From: Chitinophagaceae bacterium
GTDB lineage: Bacteria > Bacteroidota > Bacteroidia > Chitinophagales > Chitinophagaceae
NCBI GenBank assembly: GCA_016721725.1
Contig: JADKHN010000001.1
Coordinates: forward strand, 1,302,001-1,366,000
DNA length: 64,000 nucleotides
Direction of reading: 5' to 3'
The position numbers and the translations under genes are program-made. Each line of letters begins with the position of its first letter. Within the stretch, counting starts at the first letter, position 1. The notes beneath the pieces are model-generated. The model ran no database searches. It worked only from the letters and a program-made list of their open reading frames with translations, and had not been told where the DNA came from. Positions 1 to 8,764 of the stretch are shown piece by piece.

Positions 1-5
1 AACTG

Positions 6-500
6 ATGACGAACTACCCCGTTCGCCAGCCCAAAACGGGCAGGCCGCATGTGGGCCTGGTGAGGTTCTCGGCCGGGCGGCAGGAGGAACAAAGGATCAT
101 CGACCGCCTATTGCTCATCACCCTGTCGCAACAGCCCTTCCTGGTCGAATTCAGCGATTTCGGCGGCTATCCCATGCATTGCATCTATATCCGGGTTCGC
201 ACACGTGAGAGGATCAAAGCACTGGTGAAGGCCTATAAAGAACTCCGGCCCCTGCTCAGGGCCAGGGGGGAGGCGCCCCATTTCCTCGACGACCCTGTGA
301 TACCCCTGGCGGCCAGGATGGACAAGGACATCTACCTGTCGGCCATGAAGGAATACGCCGGAAAACATTTCAACGGGCGCTTCCTGGCTTCCTCGGTCCT
401 GTTGCTGGCCCGGGGGAACAAGCAGGAGCGTTACCGCATCATCCGCCGTTTTGAAATGGACAGCCTGCCCATCGGAATTCAACAGGGGGCTTTGTTCTGA
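6..500 (+). CDS. 2H phosphoesterase-like (2'-5' RNA ligase superfamily) protein, possibly 5'-partial
   Basis: Protein of 164 aa read from the first ATG. The frame is open to the window edge, since the codon before the ATG is CTG, so the true start may lie outside. It resembles the 2'-5' RNA ligase/2H family: an N-terminal helix region, then MHCIYIRV and, near the C-terminus, KHFNGRFLASSVLLLARG, which fit the two His-containing strands of the fold. The classic HxT/HxT pair is not clean, so it may be a divergent or inactive member. It ends 5 bp from the convergent SRAP gene, with no room for a separate terminator. Family members act on cyclic phosphate or 2'-5' linkages of RNA; the substrate here is unknown. 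Confidence 0.6.
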   Translation: MTNYPVRQPKTGRPHVGLVRFSAGRQEEQRIIDRLLLITLSQQPFLVEFSDFGGYPMHCIYIRVRTRERIKALVKAYKELRPLLRARGEAPHFLDDPVIPLAARMDKDIYLSAMKEYAGKHFNGRFLASSVLLLARGNKQERYRIIRRFEMDSLPIGIQQGALF

Positions 501-505
501 GCGGA

Positions 506-1228
506 TCAGAACAATAACTGAAGTTCAGGATAACTGAATTTTTCCAGTACCTCCGGAACATTACTGCTTTGGGTACGCGAAGTGATCAGTTTGCTGATCG
601 TATGATTTTTCATGCCAGAATCGGGGTAGGGAGTTAATAGGCGCATGATCTTTTCCCGGGACAGATCGGGTTCTAGCCATAGACTGTATTGGTCCGGGGA
701 TAAGATCACCGGCATCCGTTGTTTCAGGTTATGGATACGCGACATCATCGGGTTGGCCTCCGTGGTGATGATCGAAAACGTGGAAAGGAGTTCACCGGTC
801 TCTTTGTCCGTCCAGTGGCTGTAAATACCCGCGAAACAAAACAGGGCGTGGTCATCGAGGTATACATAATGCGGGTATTTCTTTTTCTGGAAATCCATCC
901 ACTCAAAGAAACCATCGGCGATCACCAGGCAGCGCTGGTTGGGGATATAGCCTCGGAAAGAAGGCTTTTCAAAGATCGTTTCCGATCGGGCATTGAGGGT
1001 TTGCAGACGCAGCTGGTTGGCAGCGGATGAGGTCTTTACCCAATGGGGGATAAGCCCCCAGTGATAGGTTTTGATCCTGCCGGGTTCCTCCTGGGTGATG
1101 ACGGGCATGGCCGGAAAGGTAAAACCATCCGCATGATGAACGGGCTGCCAGTCCATATCATCCCAGTCGGCGTGCAGCAACAACTCGATCGCTGTCCTTT
1201 CTTTCGTCAGTGAATAGTGAAAACACAT
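506..1228 (-). CDS. SOS response-associated peptidase family protein (SRAP/YedK/HMCES)
   Basis: A 240-aa protein beginning MCFHYS, so the catalytic Cys2 follows the initiator Met as the family requires. Conserved elements are visible: NARSET (Asn of the thiazolidine site), GFFEW (active Glu) and SRIHNLKQRMPVIL (conserved His and the RMP loop). SRAP proteins form a covalent thiazolidine crosslink with abasic sites in single-stranded DNA and shield them. Length matches the family (about 220-240 aa). It is divergent from the radical SAM gene, with only 25 bp between the starts, so the two promoters must overlap. Family assignment is firm; the physiological role is inferred from homologues. Confidence 0.92.
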   Translation of the reverse strand: MCFHYSLTKERTAIELLLHADWDDMDWQPVHHADGFTFPAMPVITQEEPGRIKTYHWGLIPHWVKTSSAANQLRLQTLNARSETIFEKPSFRGYIPNQRCLVIADGFFEWMDFQKKKYPHYVYLDDHALFCFAGIYSHWTDKETGELLSTFSIITTEANPMMSRIHNLKQRMPVILSPDQYSLWLEPDLSREKIMRLLTPYPDSGMKNHTISKLITSRTQSSNVPEVLEKFSYPELQLLF

Positions 1229-1253
1229 CGTAAAAGAAAAGTAAACATTTAAA

Positions 1254-2312
1254 ATGGATGAACAAAATTACCGGCGCGGCAGGGGCGCACAATTCAACCC
1301 GCCCAACCGGTTCCTTAAACAGTCAAGGCAGCAATTGCATACGGAAGGCATTGACGACTGGTCAGAAACGAACCCGGCCACGATCTACCTGGAAGAACGG
1401 GCCAGGAGCATCGTTAATAAAGTGGAGAGTCCGGATGTGGGTATGTTCTACAGCATGAACCCCTACCAGGGCTGCGAACATGGATGCGTATATTGTTATG
1501 CACGCAATACGCATGAATACTGGGGTTACAGCGCCGGACTGGATTTTGAAAGAAAGATCATGGTGAAGATGAACGCCCCGAAACTCCTGCGCAAGTTTTT
1601 AATGGACCCAAAATGGGAGTGCATGCCCATCTCGCTGAGCGGCAATACGGATTGTTACCAGCCGGCAGAAAGGAAATTCGGCATCACCCGTCAATTGCTC
1701 GAAATATGCAATGAATTCAACCAGCCCGTGGGGATGATCACCAAGAATGCCGGTATGTTAAGGGATAAGGACCTGTTGCAGGAAATGGCCTCGAAAAAAC
1801 TCGTCTCCATCCTCGTCTCTATCACGTCGCTGGATGAAGGACTGCGGAATATCATGGAGCCCAGGACCACCACGTCAAAACTCCGGTTGCGGCTGATCAG
1901 TGAATTGAGCCGCTCCGGTGTGCGCATGGGCGTCATGCTCGGACCCATGATACCCGGCCTCAATGATCACGAGATGCAACGTATCCTGAAAGCAGCGGCT
2001 GATAACGGAGCTTCGTTCACCGCCTACACTTTTATCCGGCTCAATGGCGCCATCAAACTGATCTTTCATGACTGGTTGTTCAAAAATTTTCCCGACCGGG
2101 CCGAAAAGGTATGGCACCTCATCGAGCAAAGTCATGATGGCAAAGTGAACGACAGCCGCTGGGGTATCCGCATGCGGGGAGAAGGGAATATCGCGGAATT
2201 GGTGGCGCAGCAATATAAAAAATACGGCCGGCTGTATGGACTAAACGCGGAACGGTGGGGCCTGGATTGTACGAAATTCAGGCGGCCCGGCGGCCAAATG
2301 AATTTGTTCTGA
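1254..2312 (+). CDS. PA0069 family radical SAM protein
   Basis: A 352-aa radical SAM enzyme. The 4Fe-4S motif GCEHGCVYCYAR places cysteines at residues 74, 78 and 81 (CxxxCxxC). The N-terminal RGRGAQFNPPNRF stretch and the C-terminal RRPGGQMNLF tail are typical of the PA0069 group, distantly related to spore photoproduct lyase. The reaction is not established for the family. Its head-to-head placement with an SRAP abasic-site protein suggests, but does not prove, a nucleic-acid-damage role. The ATG at 1254 is used because MDEQNYRRGRG matches the usual family start. Confidence 0.9.
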   Translation: MDEQNYRRGRGAQFNPPNRFLKQSRQQLHTEGIDDWSETNPATIYLEERARSIVNKVESPDVGMFYSMNPYQGCEHGCVYCYARNTHEYWGYSAGLDFERKIMVKMNAPKLLRKFLMDPKWECMPISLSGNTDCYQPAERKFGITRQLLEICNEFNQPVGMITKNAGMLRDKDLLQEMASKKLVSILVSITSLDEGLRNIMEPRTTTSKLRLRLISELSRSGVRMGVMLGPMIPGLNDHEMQRILKAAADNGASFTAYTFIRLNGAIKLIFHDWLFKNFPDRAEKVWHLIEQSHDGKVNDSRWGIRMRGEGNIAELVAQQYKKYGRLYGLNAERWGLDCTKFRRPGGQMNLF

Positions 2313-2355
2313 TCTGATAAAAGGAATTTTTACGCCGAAATTTTTTTTGAAAAAA

Positions 2356-2388
2356 TTTGGCGAATCAGAAAAAATATTTTCATCTTTG
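2356..2388 (+). promoter_or_regulatory. Probable Bacteroidota promoter (-33 TTTG, -7 CATCTTTG)
   Basis: TTTG at 2356-2359 is followed after 21 bp by CATCTTTG at 2381-2388, one base off the -7 consensus TAnnTTTG. The predicted start of transcription is near 2392. It sits in an AT-rich stretch after the radical SAM stop and would drive the short transcript that ends at the terminator near 2550. Confidence 0.45.
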
Positions 2389-2408
2389 CCTTCCAAAAAA
2401 AAATCATC

Positions 2409-2495
2409 ATGCTCCGCCTATTGATCAATATAGATTCAATACAAAGCTTTGATCCCGCAGGGAACAAGGCCTTGGGAGGGGTTTGTGAACAGTAA
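2409..2495 (+). CDS. Short ORF, 28 aa, possible leader peptide or small protein
   Basis: ATG-initiated 28-codon frame starting MLRLLINIDS and ending GGVCEQ. It lies about 17 nt after the predicted transcription start and about 30 bp before an intrinsic terminator. I recognise no family. The promoter-ORF-terminator order is the main support; coding potential at this length cannot be judged from one genome. The transcript may equally be a non-coding RNA or attenuated leader. Confidence 0.2.
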   Translation: MLRLLINIDSIQSFDPAGNKALGGVCEQ

Positions 2496-2524
2496 CCGGT
2501 TTCAATACTAACTGTAATAATAAC

Positions 2525-2552
2525 AGCCCCTTCCGCAAGACGGGGCTTTTTC
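2525..2552 (+). terminator. Intrinsic terminator
   Basis: Six-bp stem AGCCCC/GGGGCT with a short loop, followed directly by a T run. It closes the transcript from the promoter at 2356-2388. Confidence 0.7.
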
Positions 2553-2595
2553 GTGCCCGTAAAAAAAGGGAATAAACAAGATCAAATTATTGCCA

Positions 2596-2733
2596 ATGAC
2601 ACAATTAAAAACAAACGCTCCGCTCATGACTTTCACCTGTCATACGCAGAGCAACCAGGGAAACAAGGATCGCCGGAATGGGGATGCTTTTGCAAAACAC
2701 CGCCCGTGGCTTCAAGCCGAAGGAGCAGGATGA
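2596..2733 (+). CDS. Short ORF, 45 aa, possible leader peptide
   Basis: ATG frame of 45 codons (MTQLKTNAPL ... LQAEGAG), unrelated to any family I know. Its stop lies inside a small hairpin (GCAGGA/TCCTGC, 2725-2741), and a strong terminator follows within 20 bp. No promoter consensus is evident just upstream. It could be the leader peptide of an attenuator controlling the 52-aa ORF downstream; support is positional only. Confidence 0.2.
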   Translation: MTQLKTNAPLMTFTCHTQSNQGNKDRRNGDAFAKHRPWLQAEGAG

Positions 2734-2751
2734 TCTCCTGCAACCAGCGAT

Positions 2752-2788
2752 AGCCCGGTCGGATTCAATCACTGACCGGGCTTTTTTA
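2752..2788 (+). terminator. Intrinsic terminator or attenuator
   Basis: Nine-bp perfect stem AGCCCGGTC/GACCGGGCT with a 13-nt loop and a run of six T. It ends about 15 bp before the ribosome binding site of the 52-aa ORF at 2817, so it could act as an attenuator for it. Confidence 0.75.
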
Positions 2789-2816
2789 TTGGCCCGGAAT
2801 AAAAAAGGAGGGCGAA

Positions 2817-2975
2817 ATGAAATGGCTGATCGCAGTGATGATAACCCGGTTTATCATCAGCCTGTTTGAAACTAAAAGAACAAAAAGACCGGTGGATGAA
2901 ACAAGAAATAAAGTGCAGGTATATGATCCTGCAACATACAGGTTACGTCTTGATGAATGTGCTGAAAGGCTTTAG
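2817..2975 (+). CDS. Small hypothetical protein, 52 aa, with an unusually strong ribosome binding site
   Basis: A 52-codon ORF preceded by AAAAGGAGGGCGAA, a purine-rich Shine-Dalgarno sequence that stands out because nearly all other genes here lack one. The N-terminal part (MKWLIAVMITRFIISLF) could form one short membrane helix or signal anchor; the rest is charged, with a single Cys near the end. No family recognised. A terminator follows about 50 bp after the stop, so it is a self-contained unit, the third of three tiny ORF-plus-terminator modules in this interval. Confidence 0.45.
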   Translation: MKWLIAVMITRFIISLFETKRTKRPVDETRNKVQVYDPATYRLRLDECAERL

Positions 2976-3023
2976 AGCGATTTGTCAAAGTGTATTTGAC
3001 AGATAGGTTCAACATCTGGTTCA

Positions 3024-3053
3024 ACGTCCGGCGAATCCTGCCGGACGTTTTTC
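3024..3053 (+). terminator. Intrinsic terminator
   Basis: Nine-bp stem ACGTCCGGC/GCCGGACGT with a 7-nt loop and five T. It closes the 52-aa ORF unit before the VIT-domain gene. Confidence 0.75.
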
Positions 3054-3111
3054 CATTTTCAATTTTTGTATGTAAAATTTCTTCTTTCTGCATCATTCAA
3101 AAAAACAGCTT

Positions 3112-6100
3112 ATGAAGAAGATACATTACCTGTTGCTCCTGGTAACCGTTTTGATTACCCGGGCAAACGCCCAGCAAAAATCATTCGATCAACCCGTTCA
3201 GTTAAAGTCCTGCAACATACAGATAGCAGCCAATGGATATCTGGCAACGACCGTTATTGAAATGGAATTTTATAATCCGCAGAACAAGGAAGTTGAGGGC
3301 TATCGGACCTTTCAGCTGGATAATGGCCAGGTGATCACGGATTTTCAACTGGAACTGAACGGCAAATACCGCGAAGGAAGCATTGATGAAAGATGGAAAG
3401 CCATTCGCGCTTACAGCCAGATCGTTGGAAAACGGATCGACCCCGCCATTCTTCAAATGGATTACCAGGATCACTACAGTTTGCGCATATACCCGATTGC
3501 CGCACGCGGCAGCCGGAAAATAAAATTCACCATCAGCCAGGTGATGACGCCTGAACTCGGGGGATTCACCTACCGGTTGCCATTGGAATTCCAGGATAGC
3601 GTCAAATTTATTTCTCTTACGGCGGAAGTTACAGGAGTTGGTCAATTACCCGGTTTCACCAAAGGCCTGATCAATTCACTCCCTTTTCATTGGGAGAAAG
3701 GTCATGCATCTTTTGATTGGGAGGCGATGAATATACGACTGAACAAACCTATTGAATTTGTGTTGGCGGATAGCCCAAATAAACAGCAGATCTGCGTGGC
3801 CAAAGCAAGCGGCAAGAATGCATTCTTATTGAACCTCCGGCCGGACATAGACCGTTATTATAGTACTGTGGTAAACAACCTGGTGGTTTACTGGGATGTC
3901 TCAAGATCATCCGTAAACCGCGACAGGAAAAGAACTCGATTACCTGAAACAATATATCATCGATAACCAGGTAAAAACGGCCACGATCCACCTGTTCAAC
4001 GGGCAACTGATCCGGAGCATCCAATACAGTGCGGGATCCTATTCCTTCACGAGGGTTTGTGATTACCGAGACCAGGTGAGCGGATGCGATCCTCCTCTTC
4101 TCGGATGGCATAGCCTCCTGGGGAAGCAGGAAGATCATTTCGCCAACGGTTCCAATGACCTGCGTGGTCTCCGGAGGCCCGGTCAATTACCAGGCTCTCC
4201 AGCGATTTACCGCCGGGAATGGCGGGAGTATCATACACCTGGGCCTGATAACCGCGCTGCAGGCAGTGAAAAAGACCAGCCAATCCGAAAATTATTTATA
4301 TGGGTATTTTTCTTCCCGGAATTCAGTGAAGATATCTGAAACCCTGCCCATGCCATTTAACAAATACATCCGGATATCCGGAACATTCGAACAAACGGAT
4401 ACGCTTTTCCTGCAATTCGGCAACAGCAGCCGGATCAACAAGGTTGTTGCCGTTCCCTTGTCAGATCATGATCAATGCGATGAGGCGACATTTAAAAAAT
4501 GGACCCTGCACAAGGAATTCGACCGGCTTTCGACCGGATACAACTGGACTGAAATACTGCTCTTCGGATTACGTGAAAAAGTGGTGACCCGGCAAACGGC
4601 TTACCTGGTGCTGGAACGGGTGGAGGATTACATAAAATACAAAATCGCTCCGCCAAAAGAACTGGAGGAAAAATGCGCCGAATTGAATTATGTGTACAGA
4701 AGCGAATTTCGTCAGTACGAGATCAAAAAGAATGTAAAGGAAGAAGCATTACAGAACGTGATCGACCTGTATAATCAGCGTATCCGTTGGTGGAACCCTG
4801 TTGAACCACTCATCGTAATTGGTAAATCGCCGTTGAATGAGACAGCGGTAACGCAAATGACTTCAGAATCTTTATCAAACAGCAATATCATAAAAAATAA
4901 TACGGCTGGACAATTGGTGTCCTACAATCCCGGGAGTTTTGGATCAGGAGGCGACCTGAAGGAAGTGGTGGTCACTGGCGCATTCGGAACAAAACGGACC
5001 GCCCGTTCAACTGCATCATTTGTTCAGAACCTGGGCACTGAGCAGATCAACATCATCCGGTCATCAAATATCAACAATATCCTGGCGGGTAAAGTAGCGG
5101 GTGCACAGGTCAGGAGCCAGTCTGCCGTAGCATTGGGCAGAGAATCAATGATCCGCTTGCGCGAGAACGGTCTCGTAGCCGGCAACGGGCCTCTTTATGT
5201 GCAGGATGGAACGGTCATGCCCAATTCCGGCGAGATCAACCCGGATGATATCGAAGACATTACGGTTTTACAGGGTCCGGCGGCAACTGCATTATTCGGA
5301 CCGGAAGGAATAAACGGCGCGATCGTAATCAATTCAAAAAAAGGCCGGAAATCCTATTCCTCCTATCAATGGAGCGAATATAAGTTGAGCCAGCTGGAAG
5401 AAGTTGACTACATGTCGGAGATCCGGGGTGCTTCAAGGTCCGAACTGACGATTGTTTATGAAGAACTAAAAACGGAACACGGACAAAACGCGACTTTTTA
5501 TTTCGATATGGCCGACCTGTTCTATGAAAAAGGATTGTCTGTGATGGCCTATAAGATCCTTTTGGACGGGGTTGAAGAAGCGAACGGAACCGAAGCCTCA
5601 CTGAAAGCCGCAGCCTACATTCTAGAGCGTCATGGCCAGTTCGAAACAGCCATTTCCATCTATAAGGACCTGCTTGGCGAAAACCCGGATAACGTGGTCA
5701 TTCGCCGGGATTTAGCCCTTGCCTATTACCAGGATAAGCAATACCAGGTTTCACTGGATACCTATCGGGAAATCGTGATGAGCAATACGGAGGGACATTA
5801 CGGGATACGGGAACTCGCCCTAGATGAAATGAATGCGGTGATCGCTGCACATAAAAGCAGCCTGGACCTCAGTAAAATTGAACCCTGGCTGGTGAAAACA
5901 ATGCCGATCGATCTGAAAATAACACTGGAATGCAATTATGGTTACATCAACAATATGCAGGTTGTTGAACCCGGTGGAGAGGTTTGTAATTCCAGTAGGC
6001 CACAAAGCAGGTCGGGCGGGCGCTTTTTTGCCAACGGATTTACGCAGAATAATGGGTACTTCGGCAGCTATTACGGAGAAAGCGGAAATGAATACCTGGC

Positions 6101-6296
6101 TAAAAAAGCGGCACAGGGTAAATACCGGATCAAAGCGGATATTTATGGTCAGCACAACTGGTATCAAAAAGCGCCTGAGATCATCCGGATCATCAGTTTT
6201 AAAAATTTCCAGCAAACCGGGCAGGCATTATCAATTGAAAACGTATTCGTCGACAATCAATATGGTGTGGTGGAGATCGGCGAAGTAAGATGGTGA
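3112..6296 (+). pseudogene. Frameshifted VIT/vWA protein with TonB-plug-like, TPR and DUF2135-like domains
   Basis: Frame 1 (3112-3966) encodes a signal peptide (MKKIHYLLLLVTVLITRANAQ), a VIT domain and the start of a vWA domain with the MIDAS motif DVSRS. Near 3930, in a short A run, homology moves to frame 2 (KELDYLKQYIIDNQ), which reads to about 4050. It then resumes in frame 3 from 4080 (ADAILLFSDG, the second MIDAS motif) to 6296. Roughly 20 expected codons are missing at the second junction, suggesting a deletion. The frame-3 part has a plug-like domain (LKEVVVTGAFG to GAIVINSKKG, about 4960-5340), TPR helices (about 5440-5800) and a DUF2135-like end (about 5960-6290). No beta-barrel follows. 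Either a recent pseudogene or assembly errors; the downstream frame itself is intact. Confidence 0.75.
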
Positions 6297-6310
6297 TCCG
6301 TTGATGACAA

Positions 6311-6347
6311 ACAAATGAGCCCCGGCAACAGGTCGGGGCTCATTTGT
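6311..6347. terminator. Bidirectional terminator
   Basis: Perfect 14-bp stem ACAAATGAGCCCCG/CGGGGCTCATTTGT with a 9-nt loop, lying between two convergent genes. Either strand can serve. Confidence 0.8.
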
Positions 6348-6459
6348 TCCATAAGGGAAACTGTTTTTTCAGGAATGATCATGTTTCCTGAGAGTTCCTG
6401 TAAAATGATCTGGATATTACAAATCGGTCAAAGCATAAATAGTTTTCGTATGGAACTCA

Positions 6460-8529
6460 TCAATGCTGTATAATGATCTTCTCTCTCCTGATCAATCTTC
6501 CATTCTCGATGATGCTCACCAAATAAGTGCCGGATTGAAGGCGGCTTGTATTGATCTTTTCCAACGGTCCGGTCAGTTGTTGGGTCAGGACCGTCTTCCC
6601 GTTCATATCCTGGAAACTGACTGTAGAAACCAATCCTCCACCAGTTCTTTGAATGATCAGTTCATCTGAAGTGGGATTGGGATAAAGAGTGGTCAGTTCT
6701 TGTTTAGGTTCTGCCGTTTCGATGCTTCGGCCTGCGAAACCGGGAACCTGGGTAGTGGTGCCGGTAGCCATCGTTGCATTATTCGGATCGAAGCTCACCG
6801 TTGCCGGCGCAAAAGCCAGGTTAAAGCTGATGGTGTTTCCAACTGTTGCCGCTCCAACGCCATCGCCTGCGATGAAAACCGAATCGCCCCTGTCATATAT
6901 GATCAGGGTGGTGTTCTGCGAATTATTGCTATTGGCCACCCGTAATACGACCGGCATGGGAAAATAATTGACCGATGCGCCGGCAGATCGGGTCTGGTTG
7001 AGTTGCACCGTGATATTATTTCCGGTCGTGCTCCAATTGACCGTATAGGCCGGGTTGCCGTATCCGTAGATCCAGGCATTGAAAAAATGACTCAGGTCGA
7101 GGCCGAATTGGTTCTCATAATTTCGTTCAACATCGGCTGTTGCAGCTGCACGATAAGATAAGGTAGGATCATTCAGGTAATCGCGGCAAGCCTGGAAGAA
7201 TCGGGTATCGCCCAATAAGGTTCTCAGCATGGAAACCACCATGCATCCGCGTTCATAGATCGCTGTTTCGTTGTTGCTGGTCCAGATGGTATTCGAAGAA
7301 GTGGCATTGGCAATATAGACCGGCGTGGTGGTTATGCTTCTTGCAGCCGATTTGATGCTTCCCCGATAAGTTATCGGATTCGTCAGTCCACTCACCAGTT
7401 CAGCGGCGAGGGTCTCGTTATACCGGGCGAATCCCTCATTGATCCACAGGTCATTCCAGGTGGAACAGGTCACTTTATCACCAAACCACTGATGAGAGAG
7501 TTCATGGGCGATGACCGACCAGCTGGTGAGCGCGGAACTGCCCATCCCGGAGAAGGTCTGGTGCTCCATACCGCCACCGAATCCAAATTCGTAGTACCCG
7601 TGCTTTTCATTTTTAAAAGGGTAATCGCCATACTTGTTGCTGAATTCAACCAGTTCGGTCCGGCTGACATCCAAAGCGTTTAAAATACTGTTGATCTTGC
7701 CCTGGGTCTTTCCGGGAAAGATATTGTAAACGACCGGTACATTAGTGCCGTTGATATTCACCGGGGATCGGTAGTATCTTGAATATTTGGCCACACCCAG
7801 GGAAACCAGGTAGGACGCGATGGGATACCGGTGTTTGAATTTAAATATCCGGCTTGTTCCGGATACGGACGAATCAGTCATTTTACCATTCGTGGCCACC
7901 CAAAAGGCGCTGGGTACACTGACGATGATATCCATCGAATCGATCTTGTCCGTCATGTCGTGTTTGCAGGGCCACCAGTCTCGGTCTTCATAGGATTCCG
8001 ATAAGGTATAGATATAATTATTGGTACTGGTTCCCCCTCGCTGGTAACCAATGGCCTGGCCACTGACAGCCGGCGGGGTGCCTCGATAATGGATCGTCAG
8101 GGAATCCAGCGTACCTGTATTGGCAATGGCAGACGGGAAGGTTAGTTGCAGGATCCTGGAGGTATTCCAGACAATATTGGCTCCGGGTAACTTGACTCCA
8201 TGGTATTTCACGGAATCGATGGTGAATACATTGTTGAAGTCAAAAGTGACCTGGCTGATATTGTTCTGCAGGGTCACAAAATGAGTGGTGACATTGCCCC
8301 GGAGGTATTTGGCCGGTGAAAATGTGGAAGGGGAGTCGGGATGGATACGCCAAACACACCGGTGGTAAACCACATTAATGTTAGTGCCTTGTCCCGCCAG
8401 CATTTCGGGAGTCCCCTTTTTTTGTGGTGCGGGATGATAAAAGCGGGCATTGACCTGTGCCGAAGAAGTACTGACCATGGCTGCTGAAAGCAGGCAACCG
8501 GCCAGCAGGAGGATTGGAGACTTTTTCAT
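6460..8529 (-). CDS. Secreted M1 family metallopeptidase with type IX secretion C-terminal domain
   Basis: About 689 aa from the chosen ATG at 8529 (MKKSPILLLAGCLLSAAMVSTSSAQ, a clear signal peptide). A longer reading from 8589 would put 20 residues before it and is unlikely. The zinc site HELSHQWFGDKVTC...NEGFARYNE (HExxH, with Glu further on) is near residue 338, and the M1 exopeptidase loop FGFGGGMEHQTFS precedes it. The last 75 residues (TLYPNPTSDELII ... LVSIIENGRLIRREKIII) are a type A T9SS sorting domain, so the enzyme is probably exported through type IX secretion and kept at the cell surface or released. Convergent with the VIT pseudogene. Confidence 0.93.
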   Translation of the reverse strand: MKKSPILLLAGCLLSAAMVSTSSAQVNARFYHPAPQKKGTPEMLAGQGTNINVVYHRCVWRIHPDSPSTFSPAKYLRGNVTTHFVTLQNNISQVTFDFNNVFTIDSVKYHGVKLPGANIVWNTSRILQLTFPSAIANTGTLDSLTIHYRGTPPAVSGQAIGYQRGGTSTNNYIYTLSESYEDRDWWPCKHDMTDKIDSMDIIVSVPSAFWVATNGKMTDSSVSGTSRIFKFKHRYPIASYLVSLGVAKYSRYYRSPVNINGTNVPVVYNIFPGKTQGKINSILNALDVSRTELVEFSNKYGDYPFKNEKHGYYEFGFGGGMEHQTFSGMGSSALTSWSVIAHELSHQWFGDKVTCSTWNDLWINEGFARYNETLAAELVSGLTNPITYRGSIKSAARSITTTPVYIANATSSNTIWTSNNETAIYERGCMVVSMLRTLLGDTRFFQACRDYLNDPTLSYRAAATADVERNYENQFGLDLSHFFNAWIYGYGNPAYTVNWSTTGNNITVQLNQTRSAGASVNYFPMPVVLRVANSNNSQNTTLIIYDRGDSVFIAGDGVGAATVGNTISFNLAFAPATVSFDPNNATMATGTTTQVPGFAGRSIETAEPKQELTTLYPNPTSDELIIQRTGGGLVSTVSFQDMNGKTVLTQQLTGPLEKINTSRLQSGTYLVSIIENGRLIRREKIIIQH

Positions 8530-8739
8530 AATGGGGGGGTTGGTTTTGGGGGTAAATGAATGAAAGGGCAAAAAGGAATGAGTAAACACTCTCTGGATGG
8601 AGATAGAGGTAAAGCAGGAGGCCTATTTAATGGATGCAGTTCGAGGTCATCGGTCAAATAGACGATACTAATGTACTCTTTTTAAAAGGTAAATAAAATA
8701 CCACAAACTGGTAAGCAGACCGGGCTAGGTATTTTATTC

Positions 8740-8747
8740 TATTTTTG
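8740..8747 (+). promoter_or_regulatory. -7 promoter box TATTTTTG
   Basis: Match to TAnnTTTG, 17 bp before the ATG at 8765. The predicted transcription start near 8751 gives a leader of about 14 nt. Confidence 0.5.
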
Positions 8748-8764
8748 CGCCATAATTGATCCTG

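Noticed and set aside
3900..4090. Programmed frameshifting in the VIT/vWA gene
   Set aside because: Two shifts would be needed and about 20 conserved codons are missing at the second site, which recoding cannot explain.
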